A stretch of DNA of 64,000 bases from JANRIC01 sp033765345 (GCA_033765345.1 JANRIC010000007.1:1-64000); one strand, 5' to 3'; shown: positions 34,882-46,102, numbered from the stretch's first letter. Program-made: numbers and translations. Notes: generated by a model from the sequence alone, not told the origin.

Positions 34882-35253
34882 GAAGATTAAAATTTACCTG
34901 AATATACGCAATTGATAGACGGACTCTTTGCACCTTCAATTTAAAAATAACTTTTTTAATACAAAAGAAAGTAAAAGAATATTTTAATGCACAAATTTAC
35001 TCAAAAAAAAATCAAATAGGCTTTTAAGTTTTTTTTGTATTTCACAAAGAGTTTACATTCAAAGAAAAGTACTTTTCATTATCTTATGCTTTTATGTCTG
35101 AAATCGTCCGTATATCAAGCCATTTTGTCTTATTTTAAGGTTTTTTCTGATAAGATGAATGACAAAATTTCCTTTCCAGGCTTAAAATTTTACCTGGAAT
35201 ATGCTTTGATTCAAAGAAAAATAACTAAATTAAAACCCATAACCAGAGCGTAC
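34882..35253. other. Intergenic region upstream of clpB
   Basis: No gene is supported. The clpB frame is open across much of it (from 35035), but those codons do not resemble ClpB. CTCTTTGCACC at 34930-34940 resembles a -7 region and may belong to clpB with a long leader. Confidence 0.4.
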
Positions 35254-37875
35254 ATGAATTTTAATAACTATACCATCAAAGCCCAAGAAGCCATTCAAAG
35301 TGCTTCTCAAATCGCCATCGGGCAAACACATCAGGCGATTGAATCTGCACACCTATTGCAGGCTATTCTTCAAGAAGACGATAACCTGGCTTCTTTTATC
35401 ATCAAGAAGCTTAATGTCAATCAAAAACTTTTAGAAAATCGCCTGGAAAATATCATTCTTACTTTTCCCAAAGTCAGTGGATCTCCTTATTTATCCAATG
35501 ACCTGGTTTTTGCTCTTCAAAAGGCAGAAAAGTACGCCAAAGACTTCCAAGACCAGTACATCGCCATTGAACATATCCTGCTGGGTTTCCTGGCCGGACG
35601 CGATAAAGTAGCCGCACTCCTCAAAGAACTGGGCTTCAGCGAAGCATTTATGAAAAAAGCCATCGACGAACTCCGGGGCGGCAATAAAGTAACCGACCAA
35701 AACGCCGAAGCCAAATATAAATCCCTCGAAAGGTATTCTAATAATCTTAATGAACTGGCTAAAAAGGGTAAACTTGACCCCGTGATTGGAAGGGATGACG
35801 AAATCCGCCGCTTGCTCCAAATCCTTAGCCGCCGTACCAAAAATAACCCCATGCTCCTCGGTGAACCGGGCGTGGGTAAAACCGCCATCGTAGAAGGCCT
35901 TGCCCAAAGAATCGTAGAGGGCGACGTACCCGAAAACCTCAAAAGCAAAACCCTGGTCTCGCTGGATATGGGACTACTCGTAGCTGGTGCCAAATACAAA
36001 GGTGAATTCGAGGAAAGGCTCAAAGCCGTCATCAAAGAAGTAATCGATTCTGAAGGAGAAATAATCCTGTTTATTGATGAGATTCACACCCTCATCGGTG
36101 CTGGTGCCGGAGGCGACAGTGCCATGGATGCCGCCAACCTGCTCAAACCTGCCCTGGCTCGTGGCGAACTGCACGCCATCGGTGCTACTACCCTCAAAGA
36201 ATACCAAAAATATATCGAAAAAGACAAAGCCCTCGAGCGTAGATTCCAAACTATCATCGTAGACGAACCTTCGGTGCAGGATGCCATTTCTATCTTACGG
36301 GGTTTGAAAGAACGCTATGAACTCCACCACGGTGTCCGAATCAAAGACGATGCAATCATCTCTGCCGCCGAACTTTCTACCCGCTATATCAGCGATCGCT
36401 TCCTGCCTGATAAAGCCATTGACCTCATCGATGAGGCTGCCTCTAAACTGCGTATCGAGATTGACTCTATGCCCGAAGAACTTGACGAGCTGGAGCGCAA
36501 AATCATGCAACTCGAGATCGAGCGTGAAGCCATTCGCCGTGAAAAAGACCGAGATAAAGAAGTACAACTCAGCAAAGAAATTGCCGACCTCAGTGAGGAA
36601 CGTGACGTACTAAAATCCAAATGGATTCAGGAAAAAGAAGTCATTCAAAACATCCAGAAAACCAAGGAAGAAATCGAGAAAATGAAGCTCGAAGCCGAAC
36701 AGGCAGAACGCCAAGGGGATTATGGACGGGTAGCCGAACTCCGCTACGGCAAAATAGCCGAAGCCGAACAAAGAATCGGATTTTTGCAGGATAAAGTCAA
36801 TGCCATTCAGGGTAGTGCCATGCTCAAAGAAGAAGTAAACAGCGAAGATATCGCCGAGGTAGTGGCCAAATGGACGGGCATCCCCCTAAACAAACTCCTG
36901 CAAAGCGACCGCGAAAAACTCCTGCACCTCGAGGAAGAACTGGGTAAACGCATCGCAGGGCAAAAACAGGCTATTCAGGTCATCTCGGATGCTGTACGCC
37001 GTAGCCGTGCCGGATTACAAGACCCCAAACGCCCGATCGGTTCTTTTATATTCCTGGGAAGTACCGGGGTAGGTAAAACCGAGCTTGCCAAAGCCCTGGC
37101 CGAATTTTTATTCAATGATGAAAATGCCATGGTGCGTATAGATATGTCCGAATATCAGGAAGCCCACGCCGTAAGTCGACTCATCGGAGCACCTCCGGGT
37201 TATGTGGGTTATGATGAAGGTGGCCAACTTACCGAATCCGTCCGTCGTAAGCCTTATTCTGTCATCTTGTTGGATGAAATTGAAAAAGCACACCCCGATG
37301 CTTTTAATATCCTCCTTCAAGTCTTGGATGACGGCCGGCTGACCGACAACAAAGGCCGCACCGCCAACTTCAAAAATACCATCATCATCATGACTTCCAA
37401 CATGGGCTCAGACCTGATCCAAACAAGCTTTGCCAAGATCAATGAGGAAAATGAATTTGACGTGCTGGAAGAAACCAAAGAAACTGTGATGAACCTTCTA
37501 AAGCGAAATCTTCGCCCTGAATTCCTCAATCGGGTAGATGAAGTGGTGATGTTCAGGCCGCTTTCCCGACAAGATATGCGTAAAATTGTAGACATCCAGT
37601 TCGGACAAATTCAAAAAATGCTTATCGAGAACGGAATCACCCTGCAAGCTGATGAAAAAGTAAAAGATGCTTTGGCCAATATCGGGTATGATCCGCAATT
37701 TGGCGCGCGTCCGCTCAAAAGAGTACTTCAAAAACGCATTCTGAATGAGCTTTCCAAGCAAATTCTGGCTGGTGAGGTCAAAAAAGATGCTGTCATCGCC
37801 ATTGAGACCGATGAGTTTGACCGGATCAATTTTATCAATATTGACTCTTTACCCATAGATTTGGAGGGGAATTAA
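35254..37875 (+). CDS. clpB: Protein-disaggregating chaperone ClpB
   Basis: The ATG at 35254 (873 residues) starts [17 protein letters not shown], the standard Clp N-domain beginning. Order: N-domain 1-145, AAA1 with GEPGVGKT (203-210) and [13 protein letters not shown], a middle coiled-coil domain (about 410-525, very charged), AAA2 with GSTGVGKT (about 603) and [11 protein letters not shown], and the D2-small domain ending [11 protein letters not shown]. It lacks a ClpP-binding loop and has the middle domain, so it is ClpB rather than ClpA/C. It resolves aggregates with DnaK in heat stress. Single gene. Confidence 0.97.
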   Translation: MNFNNYTIKAQEAIQSASQIAIGQTHQAIESAHLLQAILQEDDNLASFIIKKLNVNQKLLENRLENIILTFPKVSGSPYLSNDLVFALQKAEKYAKDFQDQYIAIEHILLGFLAGRDKVAALLKELGFSEAFMKKAIDELRGGNKVTDQNAEAKYKSLERYSNNLNELAKKGKLDPVIGRDDEIRRLLQILSRRTKNNPMLLGEPGVGKTAIVEGLAQRIVEGDVPENLKSKTLVSLDMGLLVAGAKYKGEFEERLKAVIKEVIDSEGEIILFIDEIHTLIGAGAGGDSAMDAANLLKPALARGELHAIGATTLKEYQKYIEKDKALERRFQTIIVDEPSVQDAISILRGLKERYELHHGVRIKDDAIISAAELSTRYISDRFLPDKAIDLIDEAASKLRIEIDSMPEELDELERKIMQLEIEREAIRREKDRDKEVQLSKEIADLSEERDVLKSKWIQEKEVIQNIQKTKEEIEKMKLEAEQAERQGDYGRVAELRYGKIAEAEQRIGFLQDKVNAIQGSAMLKEEVNSEDIAEVVAKWTGIPLNKLLQSDREKLLHLEEELGKRIAGQKQAIQVISDAVRRSRAGLQDPKRPIGSFIFLGSTGVGKTELAKALAEFLFNDENAMVRIDMSEYQEAHAVSRLIGAPPGYVGYDEGGQLTESVRRKPYSVILLDEIEKAHPDAFNILLQVLDDGRLTDNKGRTANFKNTIIIMTSNMGSDLIQTSFAKINEENEFDVLEETKETVMNLLKRNLRPEFLNRVDEVVMFRPLSRQDMRKIVDIQFGQIQKMLIENGITLQADEKVKDALANIGYDPQFGARPLKRVLQKRILNELSKQILAGEVKKDAVIAIETDEFDRINFINIDSLPIDLEGN

Positions 37876-38114
37876 GCTCCCCAAAAATTATAAAAGCAGG
37901 CTGAAAGGTCTGCATTTATATTTAGCCGATGGGTTATTTAAGGATTTTTACTAACTTGCCTAATCAAAAAATGTAATAAATTATTATATCCAAACTGAAG
38001 CAATTTTCCTAATTTTAAGAAAATAAATTATTCATCATCAGGTGAATAAATTCTGGAAATCATTTTAATCCTACTATAAATATGCTTTGTTTTAACATCG
38101 AAAATTATTAAAAA

Positions 38115-40082
38115 ATGATTACAATAGATTTTTACAATACTCTGGATGCTGAACTTACTCAAATTATTGAAAAATATAAGGATGATAAGTTTTTAAAAAT
38201 TCAAAAAGGTGAACAAGCAGAGAATAATAAAAAATCTTATGCCTTATTAATTTGGTTTTTAGAATTTTATGCCAAGAAAGGAGATTATCTTTCATATATT
38301 ACAGATAGTAATTTTTTGATTAATAATAAAAATGGTAATCAGGAAAAAGATACGTTTAAGGATATCGATTCATCTTGCGATGTTATCTTTGATAATATTG
38401 ATAATTTTGGGAATAAAGTATTTTATATTGTTCAATCCAAATGGAATAACGCAGAAAATTCCAAAGGCGAAATAAGCACTACCGAAATTAAAAAAGCCTT
38501 AAATGACTTTGAAACAATTTTACGCGGTGATACTAATAAAGTTAATCAAAAGTTACAAAAAAAATTAGAAAACCTTTACGAACATTTAAAGAACAACGGC
38601 GAAGTGAAATTTATTTTCCTAAGTCTATGCAAAGCAAATCCAAAATCAGAAGATAATATCAAATCATTTTTAGCAGGACAAGAAAAAACTAAAGTTGAAA
38701 TCATCGACATCGACCGACTTAAATTGGATTATATAGATCGGAAATTCAAAAAAATTGACCCTATTAATCCTTTAGAAAACTATTATAACCCGGAGGAGAT
38801 TAAAATTCCTTTGCAAGTGGAAAGATTAGGGATGGATAGGGGAAACTATATTAAAATAGAAAAACCCTTTGATGCCTATGTTTTCCTGGTAAGACCTAAA
38901 ACTATTTTTGAACTTTTTGATCACTATGGTTTTTATCTCTTCTTTAAAAATGTTCGAAATCCTCTTCTGCAATCTGATTTCAACAGAGAAATTGAAAAAA
39001 CTGCTCTAGATAATCCTGCTTATTTTTGGTATTACAACAATGGGATTACTGCCATTACGTATGCCCCCTTTCCAGTAATCAGACCTCAAGCAGAAAATCT
39101 TGAATTAAATGGACTTCAAATCATTAATGGTGCTCAAACTGTCTATTCTATTTACAGTGCTTATAAAAATGCTTCTCCTGCTAAAAAAGCAGAAATGGAC
39201 AGTGAAATCTTAATTACTTTAAGACTATTGAAGTCTGGTGGAGAAGATTTTGATTTGAATGTGACAAGGTTTACCAACTCTCAAAACCCTGTTCAAGACA
39301 GAGATTTTTGTGCTAATGACCCGATTCAGGAAAAACTTCAACGTGAATTTTATAATACCAAATTCTGGTATCAAAAAAGAAATGGGGAGTTTAGAAGGAA
39401 AGATCAAGACGTAAAAGAAGTTCTTGACAATAAAGGGGTTAAAATAATTCCAAATCATATTTTTGCCACCACCTATTTGGCATATCACCTGCAAGACCCG
39501 GTAAGTGTTTTTAAAAACTTTCAACAAATTGGACAAAGTCACAAAGATTTGATTTTTTTATCCCATAAGGAGCATCCCGAAGGGCTTTATGAGAGAATCT
39601 TTAATGATAAAACAGATTATGAAGACATGCTTTGCTCCTTTTGTGTTTTTGATATAATATTCCAAAGAACTCCTCTAAAGTTTGAATCTACTGCTAAAAC
39701 TAATTTATATCATCTATTGGCTCTTTTTAAGATTGTATTCACGAAATATATACATAAAAAACTTAATGATAAAGTCTCAATCAAAAAGTACATTATTAAG
39801 CTCTATGAAGAGAATAACAAAGAGATTATTTTAAAAACTTTTAAATTCTTGAACTTATTTGTGAAAAAACAATTAGGCGAATTGGAAGATAAAATATCAG
39901 AGGAGCAAAACATTGAAAAGCATATAAAGTTCTTAACTACCTTAAGTTATTATGAAAGAATTAGGGATGAATTAGAAAGTTTGGATTTAGACATAACAGA
40001 AATAGAAAAAACCGAAATAACAGATATCAAAGAACTTATCATCGAGGGTTCTAGCGATGATGATGATAAGGGTTCTCATTGA
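38115..40082 (+). CDS. AIPR-family protein with predicted nuclease domain, candidate phage defence
   Basis: This 655-residue protein has the AIPR (abortive infection phage resistance) core: FFKNVRNPLLQSDFN (about 277-290), YYNNGITAI (306-314) and NGLQIINGAQTVYSIY (332-347), then the TRFTNSQNPVQDRDF run. The N-terminal part (40-175) looks like an Mrr-type PD-(D/E)xK domain: CDVIFDN (D89, D93) then YIVQSKW (Q107-x-K109). It is visibly AT-richer and lysine/asparagine-richer than clpB beside it, as in acquired genes. No methylase or other defence gene is adjacent. The family is tied to phage resistance, but this member is untested. Confidence 0.85.
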   Translation: MITIDFYNTLDAELTQIIEKYKDDKFLKIQKGEQAENNKKSYALLIWFLEFYAKKGDYLSYITDSNFLINNKNGNQEKDTFKDIDSSCDVIFDNIDNFGNKVFYIVQSKWNNAENSKGEISTTEIKKALNDFETILRGDTNKVNQKLQKKLENLYEHLKNNGEVKFIFLSLCKANPKSEDNIKSFLAGQEKTKVEIIDIDRLKLDYIDRKFKKIDPINPLENYYNPEEIKIPLQVERLGMDRGNYIKIEKPFDAYVFLVRPKTIFELFDHYGFYLFFKNVRNPLLQSDFNREIEKTALDNPAYFWYYNNGITAITYAPFPVIRPQAENLELNGLQIINGAQTVYSIYSAYKNASPAKKAEMDSEILITLRLLKSGGEDFDLNVTRFTNSQNPVQDRDFCANDPIQEKLQREFYNTKFWYQKRNGEFRRKDQDVKEVLDNKGVKIIPNHIFATTYLAYHLQDPVSVFKNFQQIGQSHKDLIFLSHKEHPEGLYERIFNDKTDYEDMLCSFCVFDIIFQRTPLKFESTAKTNLYHLLALFKIVFTKYIHKKLNDKVSIKKYIIKLYEENNKEIILKTFKFLNLFVKKQLGELEDKISEEQNIEKHIKFLTTLSYYERIRDELESLDLDITEIEKTEITDIKELIIEGSSDDDDKGSH

Positions 40083-40283
40083 AATAACAACAATTCCGAG
40101 CGATTTAGAAATTATTTAGACCTTTTTTAAACCAATAAATACCGCGCAGGTATTTATTACTATATTTAATAAATAAACAACCAACTTACTTCAATAAACA
40201 GCAACATAATGTTTATAAACACATACACACAGTTTACAAACAAGCTGTCTGCAAGAAAAAAATCGTTTTTAGGTACTTGTTTC

Positions 40284-43200
40284 TTAAACCCCCACAAAAG
40301 AAATATGTGATAAATTTCCCCTTTCATCCAGATGAGAGATGATCATCAGGCGGGCAGGTTGCGTAAGTCCCTCACGGGTGAGCAGTGAGGCTTCAATCAC
40401 ATAGTTGCCGTGCTGAATGCTACCAGGGATGGCTTCACGATACAAAAGATTGAGCGTATCCGGCGGGAAAATCCGGGCGATGGATTCGTCCAAGATCTCA
40501 GTAGGGGATGAGTAACCCAATACTTTGAGGGCTTGGTGATTGAGGTATTTGACCAATCCTTCGGAATTGCTATAGCTTACAAAGCCGGGTAGGCTATCGA
40601 GCAAAGCGATGAGATTTTTTTCGTTTGTTCCGCTTTTTTTCTGAGTGGCTATATTTCTAAAGGATACAATCTGTGTGATGGTGCCTCCTTGGTTGAGGAT
40701 TCTGGGTTGTACTTCCAATGGGATGACCCTGCCATCTTTTTTGGTAAAGTCAATTACAAAAGGAGTTATTTCAGATTCTCCGTTGGCTTCGGGCATGGCT
40801 ATCGGAATGAGATGACTGAATGCAGATTTGCCGATGACCTCTTGAGGTGTATAGCCCGTAATTTTGACAAAAGCTGCATTAACATCCGTAATAATGCCGT
40901 TTTCGTGGAAAAATAAGCCCTCTAAGCTGGCTTCAGAGATTTTGCGTAGTCTTTCTTCATTTTCAGCCAAGCGTCTTTCCCGCTCTTTTCGCTCTGTGGC
41001 ATCTCTAAAAATTAAGATATTGAATTTTTTTCCTGAAGATTCCGTTTCGGATACCGAAATATCTACCGGGAAAATCGTACCGTCATATTTACGGGCTTCG
41101 GCTTCCTGGATTTTATCGTGATTGAGATTGATCTGAGTTCTATCAGGATGCGCTAGAAGCACCTCAAAGTTTTTACCGATCAAGTCTTCAACTTGGTATC
41201 CGAAAATAGTTTGGGTAGCAGGGTTCACTGCTGCGATTTCTTGATGGGAGTTGATAGAAATAATGCTGTTTACCGAAGCATTAAAGATGCCTGTGACAAT
41301 GGCAGTTTGGGCGGAGAGATTTTGTTCGGCAGTTTTACGCCAGTCAATATTCTGAATAGTGCCTACAAACTTACGGGGCTTTCCGTTTTCATCTCTGACA
41401 GTCTCGCCAGAGCCTGCAAACCAGATGTACTCTCCTTGTTTGTTCTGAAGTCTGTATTCTGCCCTAAAAGGTACCTGATTGTTGGGGTCGGTCAGGTGCT
41501 CATCCAGGGCACGGATAGTAGTTTCTTTATCTTCGGGGTGTATGATAGATAGCCAACTATTGAGTGTCTCATCCAGTTCGTTTTCTTCAAAGCCTAGCAA
41601 GGATTTAAATCTTTTAGACCACCAAGCGGGGTTGGCCGGATTCAGAGGATTGGGAGTCAGCACGGGCATTTCCCAGATACCTTCATTCGTGGCATAAGTA
41701 GCTAGGTCGAAGCGTTCGAGGGCTTCTTTGAGGATTTGCTCATTGCGGTTTCTTTCGGTAATATCATAAGCGATGGCTGCAAAAACCGAGGCTTCATCAT
41801 CTTCAAAATATTGTATATTAAGTGCTACATCATAGGTAGAGCCATCTTTGCGGTGGAAGCTGGTCTCGATGACCAGGTCTTCTTCCTGGTTTTCTTTGAG
41901 CGGGTTGACCAGAGACCGGAAAGATGCGGCATCAAACTGTGTAGAGAGATTATAAGGTGTAAGTTCGTTTAATTCTTCCAGGGTATAGCCCAAATTCTTG
42001 CGGGCTCTTTCATTGACAGAGGCAAACCTGTAATTATCGGCTCGAAATACAAAAACCTCATTGATAGAATTGTCGAGGATGTGTGCTGTAAGCTCAATAC
42101 TTTTTTGATTGAGTTTGCGTACAGTAATATCCCTCACAAACATAGAAGCTCCAATGACCTCTTGATTTTCGTTGCGGATGGGGTTAAAGGCGATTTCCAG
42201 CCAGCCGGGTTTACCGCTTTGATCGTGGAATTTGCTTTCGGTTTGGAAGCTCTGACCAGAGAGGGCTTTATCCCATTGATCTTTGGAGCGTTTGATCTCT
42301 TCTTGGCTTTTATAGATGCTAAACCAGTTATCGCCCAGATCAAAAGTGCTTCCGCTTAGGTGTTTGATGATGGTTTTGCAACGTTCATTGGCGGCTACGA
42401 TTTCATAGTCGGCATTAATCGCCACAATACCCGACGTGGAGCTATCAATGATCCCCTTAAGTTGAGAAAGTGCGTCTGAGAGTTCTTGTTCTTTTTCTTT
42501 GAGCTGTCCGGTTCTTTTTTGAACTTCTCGTTCGAGGTTTTCTTTATAGTTTTCAAGCTTTCTTTGGTTACGCTCCATTTCTTCCTGGGTACTTGCCAAT
42601 TCTTCCATATTTTGGCGCATTTCTTCTTCTTGTGCTTGCATTTGCTCGGCATACTGGCGGGTTTCATCGAGCAGCATTTTGGTATTTTCGTTGATTTTTA
42701 CGCTTGAAATGGTAGAGGCAATATTTTCAGAGAGTTTTTCAATAAAATCAATTTCATAAGGTTCAAAGTTTTTAAAAGAAGCAATTTCTAAAGCTCCGTA
42801 TACATTTTCATTGACTTTGAGCGGAGCAAGCAGGATACTTCGGGGAGGTGCCTGTCCAAGTCCTGAGGTGATTTGAATATACTCATTGGGTATTTTGTCA
42901 AGATAAATGATGTCTTTCTCAAGCACTACTTGTCCGAGAAGTCCTTGACCGGCTTTGATCCGTTTTTCTTCGTATTTTCGCTTATTATAGGCAAATGAGC
43001 CTTTGAGTTCTAGGTATTCGCTGCCGTTATCTCCATTGAGCAGGAACAAACCACCCTGATTGGCACCTACATATTTGACCAGATTAGAAATAACATCGTA
43101 GGAGAGCTCCTCAATATCACGATCGGTAGACCGTAGGATATTGCTAAACAGTGCGAAACCTTCGTTGGCCCAGTTCCGTTTTTTGTCTTCTTCGGCTACA

Positions 43201-44312
43201 TTTTTGAGGTTGTCACGCATGGAGAGTAGGGTATAACCCAGCGTATCTTTTTCACTTTTTACATCAAAGCTTGATTCAAAATTACCCTTACCGATATTTT
43301 CTGCAAAATCGGTATATTGTTTAAAGCTACCCACGATTAGGTTCAAGCTATCGGCTACTTCACCGATTTCGTCTTTGCGCTGATAGGCTACCTTGGTATG
43401 GATGTCTCCAGAGGCTACATCTTTGGCCGTTTCGGCGATTTTTTTGAGCGGATTGATAAAGGTGGAGCCAATTACAAAAAATCCGATAATCAGTACGATG
43501 AGGTTAAAGGTAAAGGTTGTAGCCAACACAAATCTTAGATTTTCCTGATTTTTATTGAGGTTTTCTTTCAGCGTTTGACTAAGGAGGCGATTTTTACTTA
43601 GGGTTTCTTCAAGAGAAGCTTGTGCCAGGAAATAAGCGTTTTCCACCTTAGGATTCAGGATAATGGCCACTACCCTTGCCTGCGAACTTGTGTCGGGTTC
43701 TTCGGTTCTCAAATATTCGGTATCTAGGGTAGAATCAGCCTTTGCAATCAGGCTGCTATCTATTGCGAGACTATCTTTTGATAAAGAATCTGACTCCAAA
43801 GGGGAGGGCGTTTCTGCCTCTTGTACTTCATTATTAAGTGCTAGGGTGTAGTTGGTATCGATCTCCAACTGTTCTTCCAGAATGATAGAAATGTATTTAT
43901 TCAAATCTTCCCAGCTACTTTGGAGTTCTCTGAATTCTTCCCGGCTTTCTTTGGGGATCGGAATGATCCGCACATCGTTGCCGCGTTCGCTGTGGATGAT
44001 GGCTGCTCCACCCGATTCAAGGGCACTGAGGTTATCTTTGTAATCGTCTACCTCTCTTTTGAGGATTTTTTTCAATTCCTCTTCCCGGCTTTCTACAATA
44101 GATTTGGTGATATACTCCAGGCGATCGATAAAGCTTTCATTTTCCTTGGATACTTCCACAAGTCGGGTATAGCTTTCGGATCTGCCATTATAATATACCG
44201 TGGTCAGGTAGCTGACTACGATCAGGGCAATATTGATCAAAAAGAAAAGTTGTACCCTTCTTTTGATGGTACTGAATAAAAAGTGATAAAAGTTTAAGAT
44301 GAGCCTGATCAT
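40284..44312 (-). CDS. HAMP-GAF-multi-PAS membrane sensor without kinase domain
   Basis: 1342 residues: TM1 21-40, an extracytoplasmic helical region with an acidic Ser-rich stretch (165-210), TM2 262-283, HAMP 284-335 and a second HAMP-like segment to 375, GAF 395-540, long coiled coil 540-620, then about six PAS domains from 615 to the end. PAS traits recur: GYTPQEVIGK, VRDENGKPRKFVGTI, DITVRKLNQ. The protein ends inside or just after the last PAS (LSHISFVGV), with no HisKA, HATPase, GGDEF or methyl-accepting domain. Downstream is 200 bp of AT-rich spacer and the AIPR gene. It may relay signals by protein contact, or its output was lost. Confidence 0.85.
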   Translation of the reverse strand: MIRLILNFYHFLFSTIKRRVQLFFLINIALIVVSYLTTVYYNGRSESYTRLVEVSKENESFIDRLEYITKSIVESREEELKKILKREVDDYKDNLSALESGGAAIIHSERGNDVRIIPIPKESREEFRELQSSWEDLNKYISIILEEQLEIDTNYTLALNNEVQEAETPSPLESDSLSKDSLAIDSSLIAKADSTLDTEYLRTEEPDTSSQARVVAIILNPKVENAYFLAQASLEETLSKNRLLSQTLKENLNKNQENLRFVLATTFTFNLIVLIIGFFVIGSTFINPLKKIAETAKDVASGDIHTKVAYQRKDEIGEVADSLNLIVGSFKQYTDFAENIGKGNFESSFDVKSEKDTLGYTLLSMRDNLKNVAEEDKKRNWANEGFALFSNILRSTDRDIEELSYDVISNLVKYVGANQGGLFLLNGDNGSEYLELKGSFAYNKRKYEEKRIKAGQGLLGQVVLEKDIIYLDKIPNEYIQITSGLGQAPPRSILLAPLKVNENVYGALEIASFKNFEPYEIDFIEKLSENIASTISSVKINENTKMLLDETRQYAEQMQAQEEEMRQNMEELASTQEEMERNQRKLENYKENLEREVQKRTGQLKEKEQELSDALSQLKGIIDSSTSGIVAINADYEIVAANERCKTIIKHLSGSTFDLGDNWFSIYKSQEEIKRSKDQWDKALSGQSFQTESKFHDQSGKPGWLEIAFNPIRNENQEVIGASMFVRDITVRKLNQKSIELTAHILDNSINEVFVFRADNYRFASVNERARKNLGYTLEELNELTPYNLSTQFDAASFRSLVNPLKENQEEDLVIETSFHRKDGSTYDVALNIQYFEDDEASVFAAIAYDITERNRNEQILKEALERFDLATYATNEGIWEMPVLTPNPLNPANPAWWSKRFKSLLGFEENELDETLNSWLSIIHPEDKETTIRALDEHLTDPNNQVPFRAEYRLQNKQGEYIWFAGSGETVRDENGKPRKFVGTIQNIDWRKTAEQNLSAQTAIVTGIFNASVNSIISINSHQEIAAVNPATQTIFGYQVEDLIGKNFEVLLAHPDRTQINLNHDKIQEAEARKYDGTIFPVDISVSETESSGKKFNILIFRDATERKERERRLAENEERLRKISEASLEGLFFHENGIITDVNAAFVKITGYTPQEVIGKSAFSHLIPIAMPEANGESEITPFVIDFTKKDGRVIPLEVQPRILNQGGTITQIVSFRNIATQKKSGTNEKNLIALLDSLPGFVSYSNSEGLVKYLNHQALKVLGYSSPTEILDESIARIFPPDTLNLLYREAIPGSIQHGNYVIEASLLTREGLTQPARLMIISHLDERGNLSHISFVGV

Positions 44313-44339
44313 TTTATGCTTTAGATTGCTTGGTCAAAT

Positions 44340-44347
44340 CAAAATTA
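44340..44347 (-). promoter_or_regulatory. Candidate -7 box of the multi-PAS gene
   Basis: On the minus strand this reads TAATTTTG (TAnnTTTG), 27 bp before the ATG at 44312. Tentative. Confidence 0.3.
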
Positions 44348-44464
44348 TACAAAGATTCAAATAATTGACAGATTTATCGCCAAAAAACCCGATTAAATTT
44401 AAACCTTTTGGTGATGTGTAAGTCCTAGAAATAATTAACAATTAAAATACCAATTGCAGCAAGA

Positions 44465-45865
44465 ATGGAAATGATTCATCAAACTCAGATCAAGCACCTG
44501 TACTGGCGAGCCGGATTTGGACATACCTTGGAAGACCGACAAAGGCTCTCAGGGCTTTCGGTTTCCGAAGTAGTAAACGACCTTTTTAAAAAATCAGCCC
44601 AGGCTGAGAACATTGAGGTAATCCAAGAATCAGCCCCTGAGTTCAAGGAGGTGTTGGAAATGTCCAAAGAAGAACGCCGGGAACTTATTCAAAAGTCGCG
44701 TGCATTGATTCGGGCACTGAATGTAAAATGGCTTGCACATATCACAAATACCCAGGCTCAATTGAGGGAAAAAATGACTTTTTTCTGGCATGGTCATTTT
44801 GCCTGTCAGGCTCGTAGCATTTATCATGCACAGCAATACGTCAATACCCTTCGCAAATACGCATTGGGCAATTTTGGAGACCTAGTGCTAGCCATCGCCA
44901 AAGAACCAGCGATGCTACAATTCCTTAACAATCAGCAAAATCGTAAAAAACAACCCAATGAAAACTTTGCTCGTGAACTTATGGAGCTTTTTACTTTGGG
45001 TAGGGGCAACTACACCGAACATGACATCAAAGAATCTGCCCGTGCTTTTACAGGCTGGGGTTTTGATGGAGCCAATTATGTTTTTAGAGAACAAGCGCAC
45101 GACTTTGATACAAAGACTTTTATGGGCAAAAGCGGTAATTTTAATGGAGATGACATTATCCGAATTATCCTTGAAAACCCCCAAACAGCTTATTTTATTA
45201 CAAAAAAGATTTATCAATTTTTTGTCAGCCCCCAGGCAAATGAAGCCCGCATCCACGAACTTGCCCAGTCTTTTTACCAATCAGGGTATGACATGGGGGC
45301 TTTGATGAAGCAAATTTTCCTGGCTGATTGGTTTTACGCACCTGAAAACGTGGGCGTTCGAATTAAGTCTCCCATCGAGTTGATTGCAGGATTACAGCGA
45401 CAATTAAATATGCGCTTTCTTACAGAAGATGCTCCCTTGTTCATTCAGAAGCTTTTAGGACAAATTTTGCTTTTCCCGCCCAATGTAGCGGGTTGGCCCG
45501 GAGGCAGAAGCTGGATTGACAGCTCAACCCTGATGTTTCGCCTAAAACTTCCCGAAGCACTTTATAAAGCCTCAGAGATCACCATTGCCGCCAAAGAAGA
45601 TGGAGATATACAAAACGATGGACTGGTCAAAGACAAACTCAATCGCTTTCAAGGAGAGTTTGACTGGACAATACTTACAAAATATTTTGCCAAGAGTAGC
45701 ACTTCGGAGGAGCTATACACCCAACTGAGTGATTTTCTACTGTCCAAAGAAGCTCCAAACCTCAAAGACTATGCACTCAATGTCTTGAAACAAAACCTGG
45801 AACACGACCGCATCAAGGTACTCAGCATCTTACAATGTTCCTTGCCAGAGTATCAACTTTGCTAG
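44465..45865 (+). CDS. DUF1800 family protein
   Basis: The 466 residues match the DUF1800 family: HLYWRAGFGHTLEDRQRLS at the start, MTFFWHGHFAC, QQYVNTLRKYALGNFGDLV, NENFARELMELFTLGRGNYTE, DIKESARAFTGWGF, and FPPNVAGWPGGRSWIDSSTL near the end. The family has no known biochemistry and nearly always sits before a DUF1501 gene, as here. No signal peptide is evident from the chosen ATG. A 237-bp spacer with a repeat separates it from the partner gene; both end at the terminator at 47369. Confidence 0.88.
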   Translation: MEMIHQTQIKHLYWRAGFGHTLEDRQRLSGLSVSEVVNDLFKKSAQAENIEVIQESAPEFKEVLEMSKEERRELIQKSRALIRALNVKWLAHITNTQAQLREKMTFFWHGHFACQARSIYHAQQYVNTLRKYALGNFGDLVLAIAKEPAMLQFLNNQQNRKKQPNENFARELMELFTLGRGNYTEHDIKESARAFTGWGFDGANYVFREQAHDFDTKTFMGKSGNFNGDDIIRIILENPQTAYFITKKIYQFFVSPQANEARIHELAQSFYQSGYDMGALMKQIFLADWFYAPENVGVRIKSPIELIAGLQRQLNMRFLTEDAPLFIQKLLGQILLFPPNVAGWPGGRSWIDSSTLMFRLKLPEALYKASEITIAAKEDGDIQNDGLVKDKLNRFQGEFDWTILTKYFAKSSTSEELYTQLSDFLLSKEAPNLKDYALNVLKQNLEHDRIKVLSILQCSLPEYQLC

Positions 45866-45870
45866 TGTGT

Positions 45871-45961
45871 AGTCTATAGCCCTCAAGCTATTGGGTTTGG
45901 GGTATTAGCTATTGGGTTTTTGCTTTGATTTAAGCGTCAATTTTTGCAAAAAACTCTTAGA
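45871..45961 (-). repeat. Dispersed intergenic repeat, copy B
   Basis: This is the reverse complement of most of 11005-11098, with matching blocks TTTTTGCAAAAATT, TCAAAG, AACCCAATAGCT and GGGCTATAG. It lies between the DUF1800 gene and its DUF1501 partner, so it is probably transcribed. Confidence 0.65.
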
Positions 45962-46102
45962 TATTTAAGAACCGATGCCCGTGAAAAGGTACTGATCGGA
46001 AAATGAGATGAAAATAGGGGAGTAGCGTTGAGATATTCAACAAGTAAAACAAGAAATAAAGCCCTGTAAATTCAGTAGATAACTTAATTGTGCAATATAA
46101 AG

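Noticed and set aside
35035..35253. Upstream extension of ClpB by 73 residues
   Set aside because: ClpB proteins begin with the MNFNNYT-like sequence at 35254; the upstream codons are not similar to any Clp N-domain.
35491..37761. Many long minus-strand frames opposite clpB
   Set aside because: They mirror the codon bias of clpB, have no start context or domain features, and overlap each other.
40209..40310. 33-codon plus-strand frame in the AT-rich gap after the AIPR gene
   Set aside because: Too short, overlaps the end of the PAS gene in antisense and has no features; it cannot be supported as an antitoxin.
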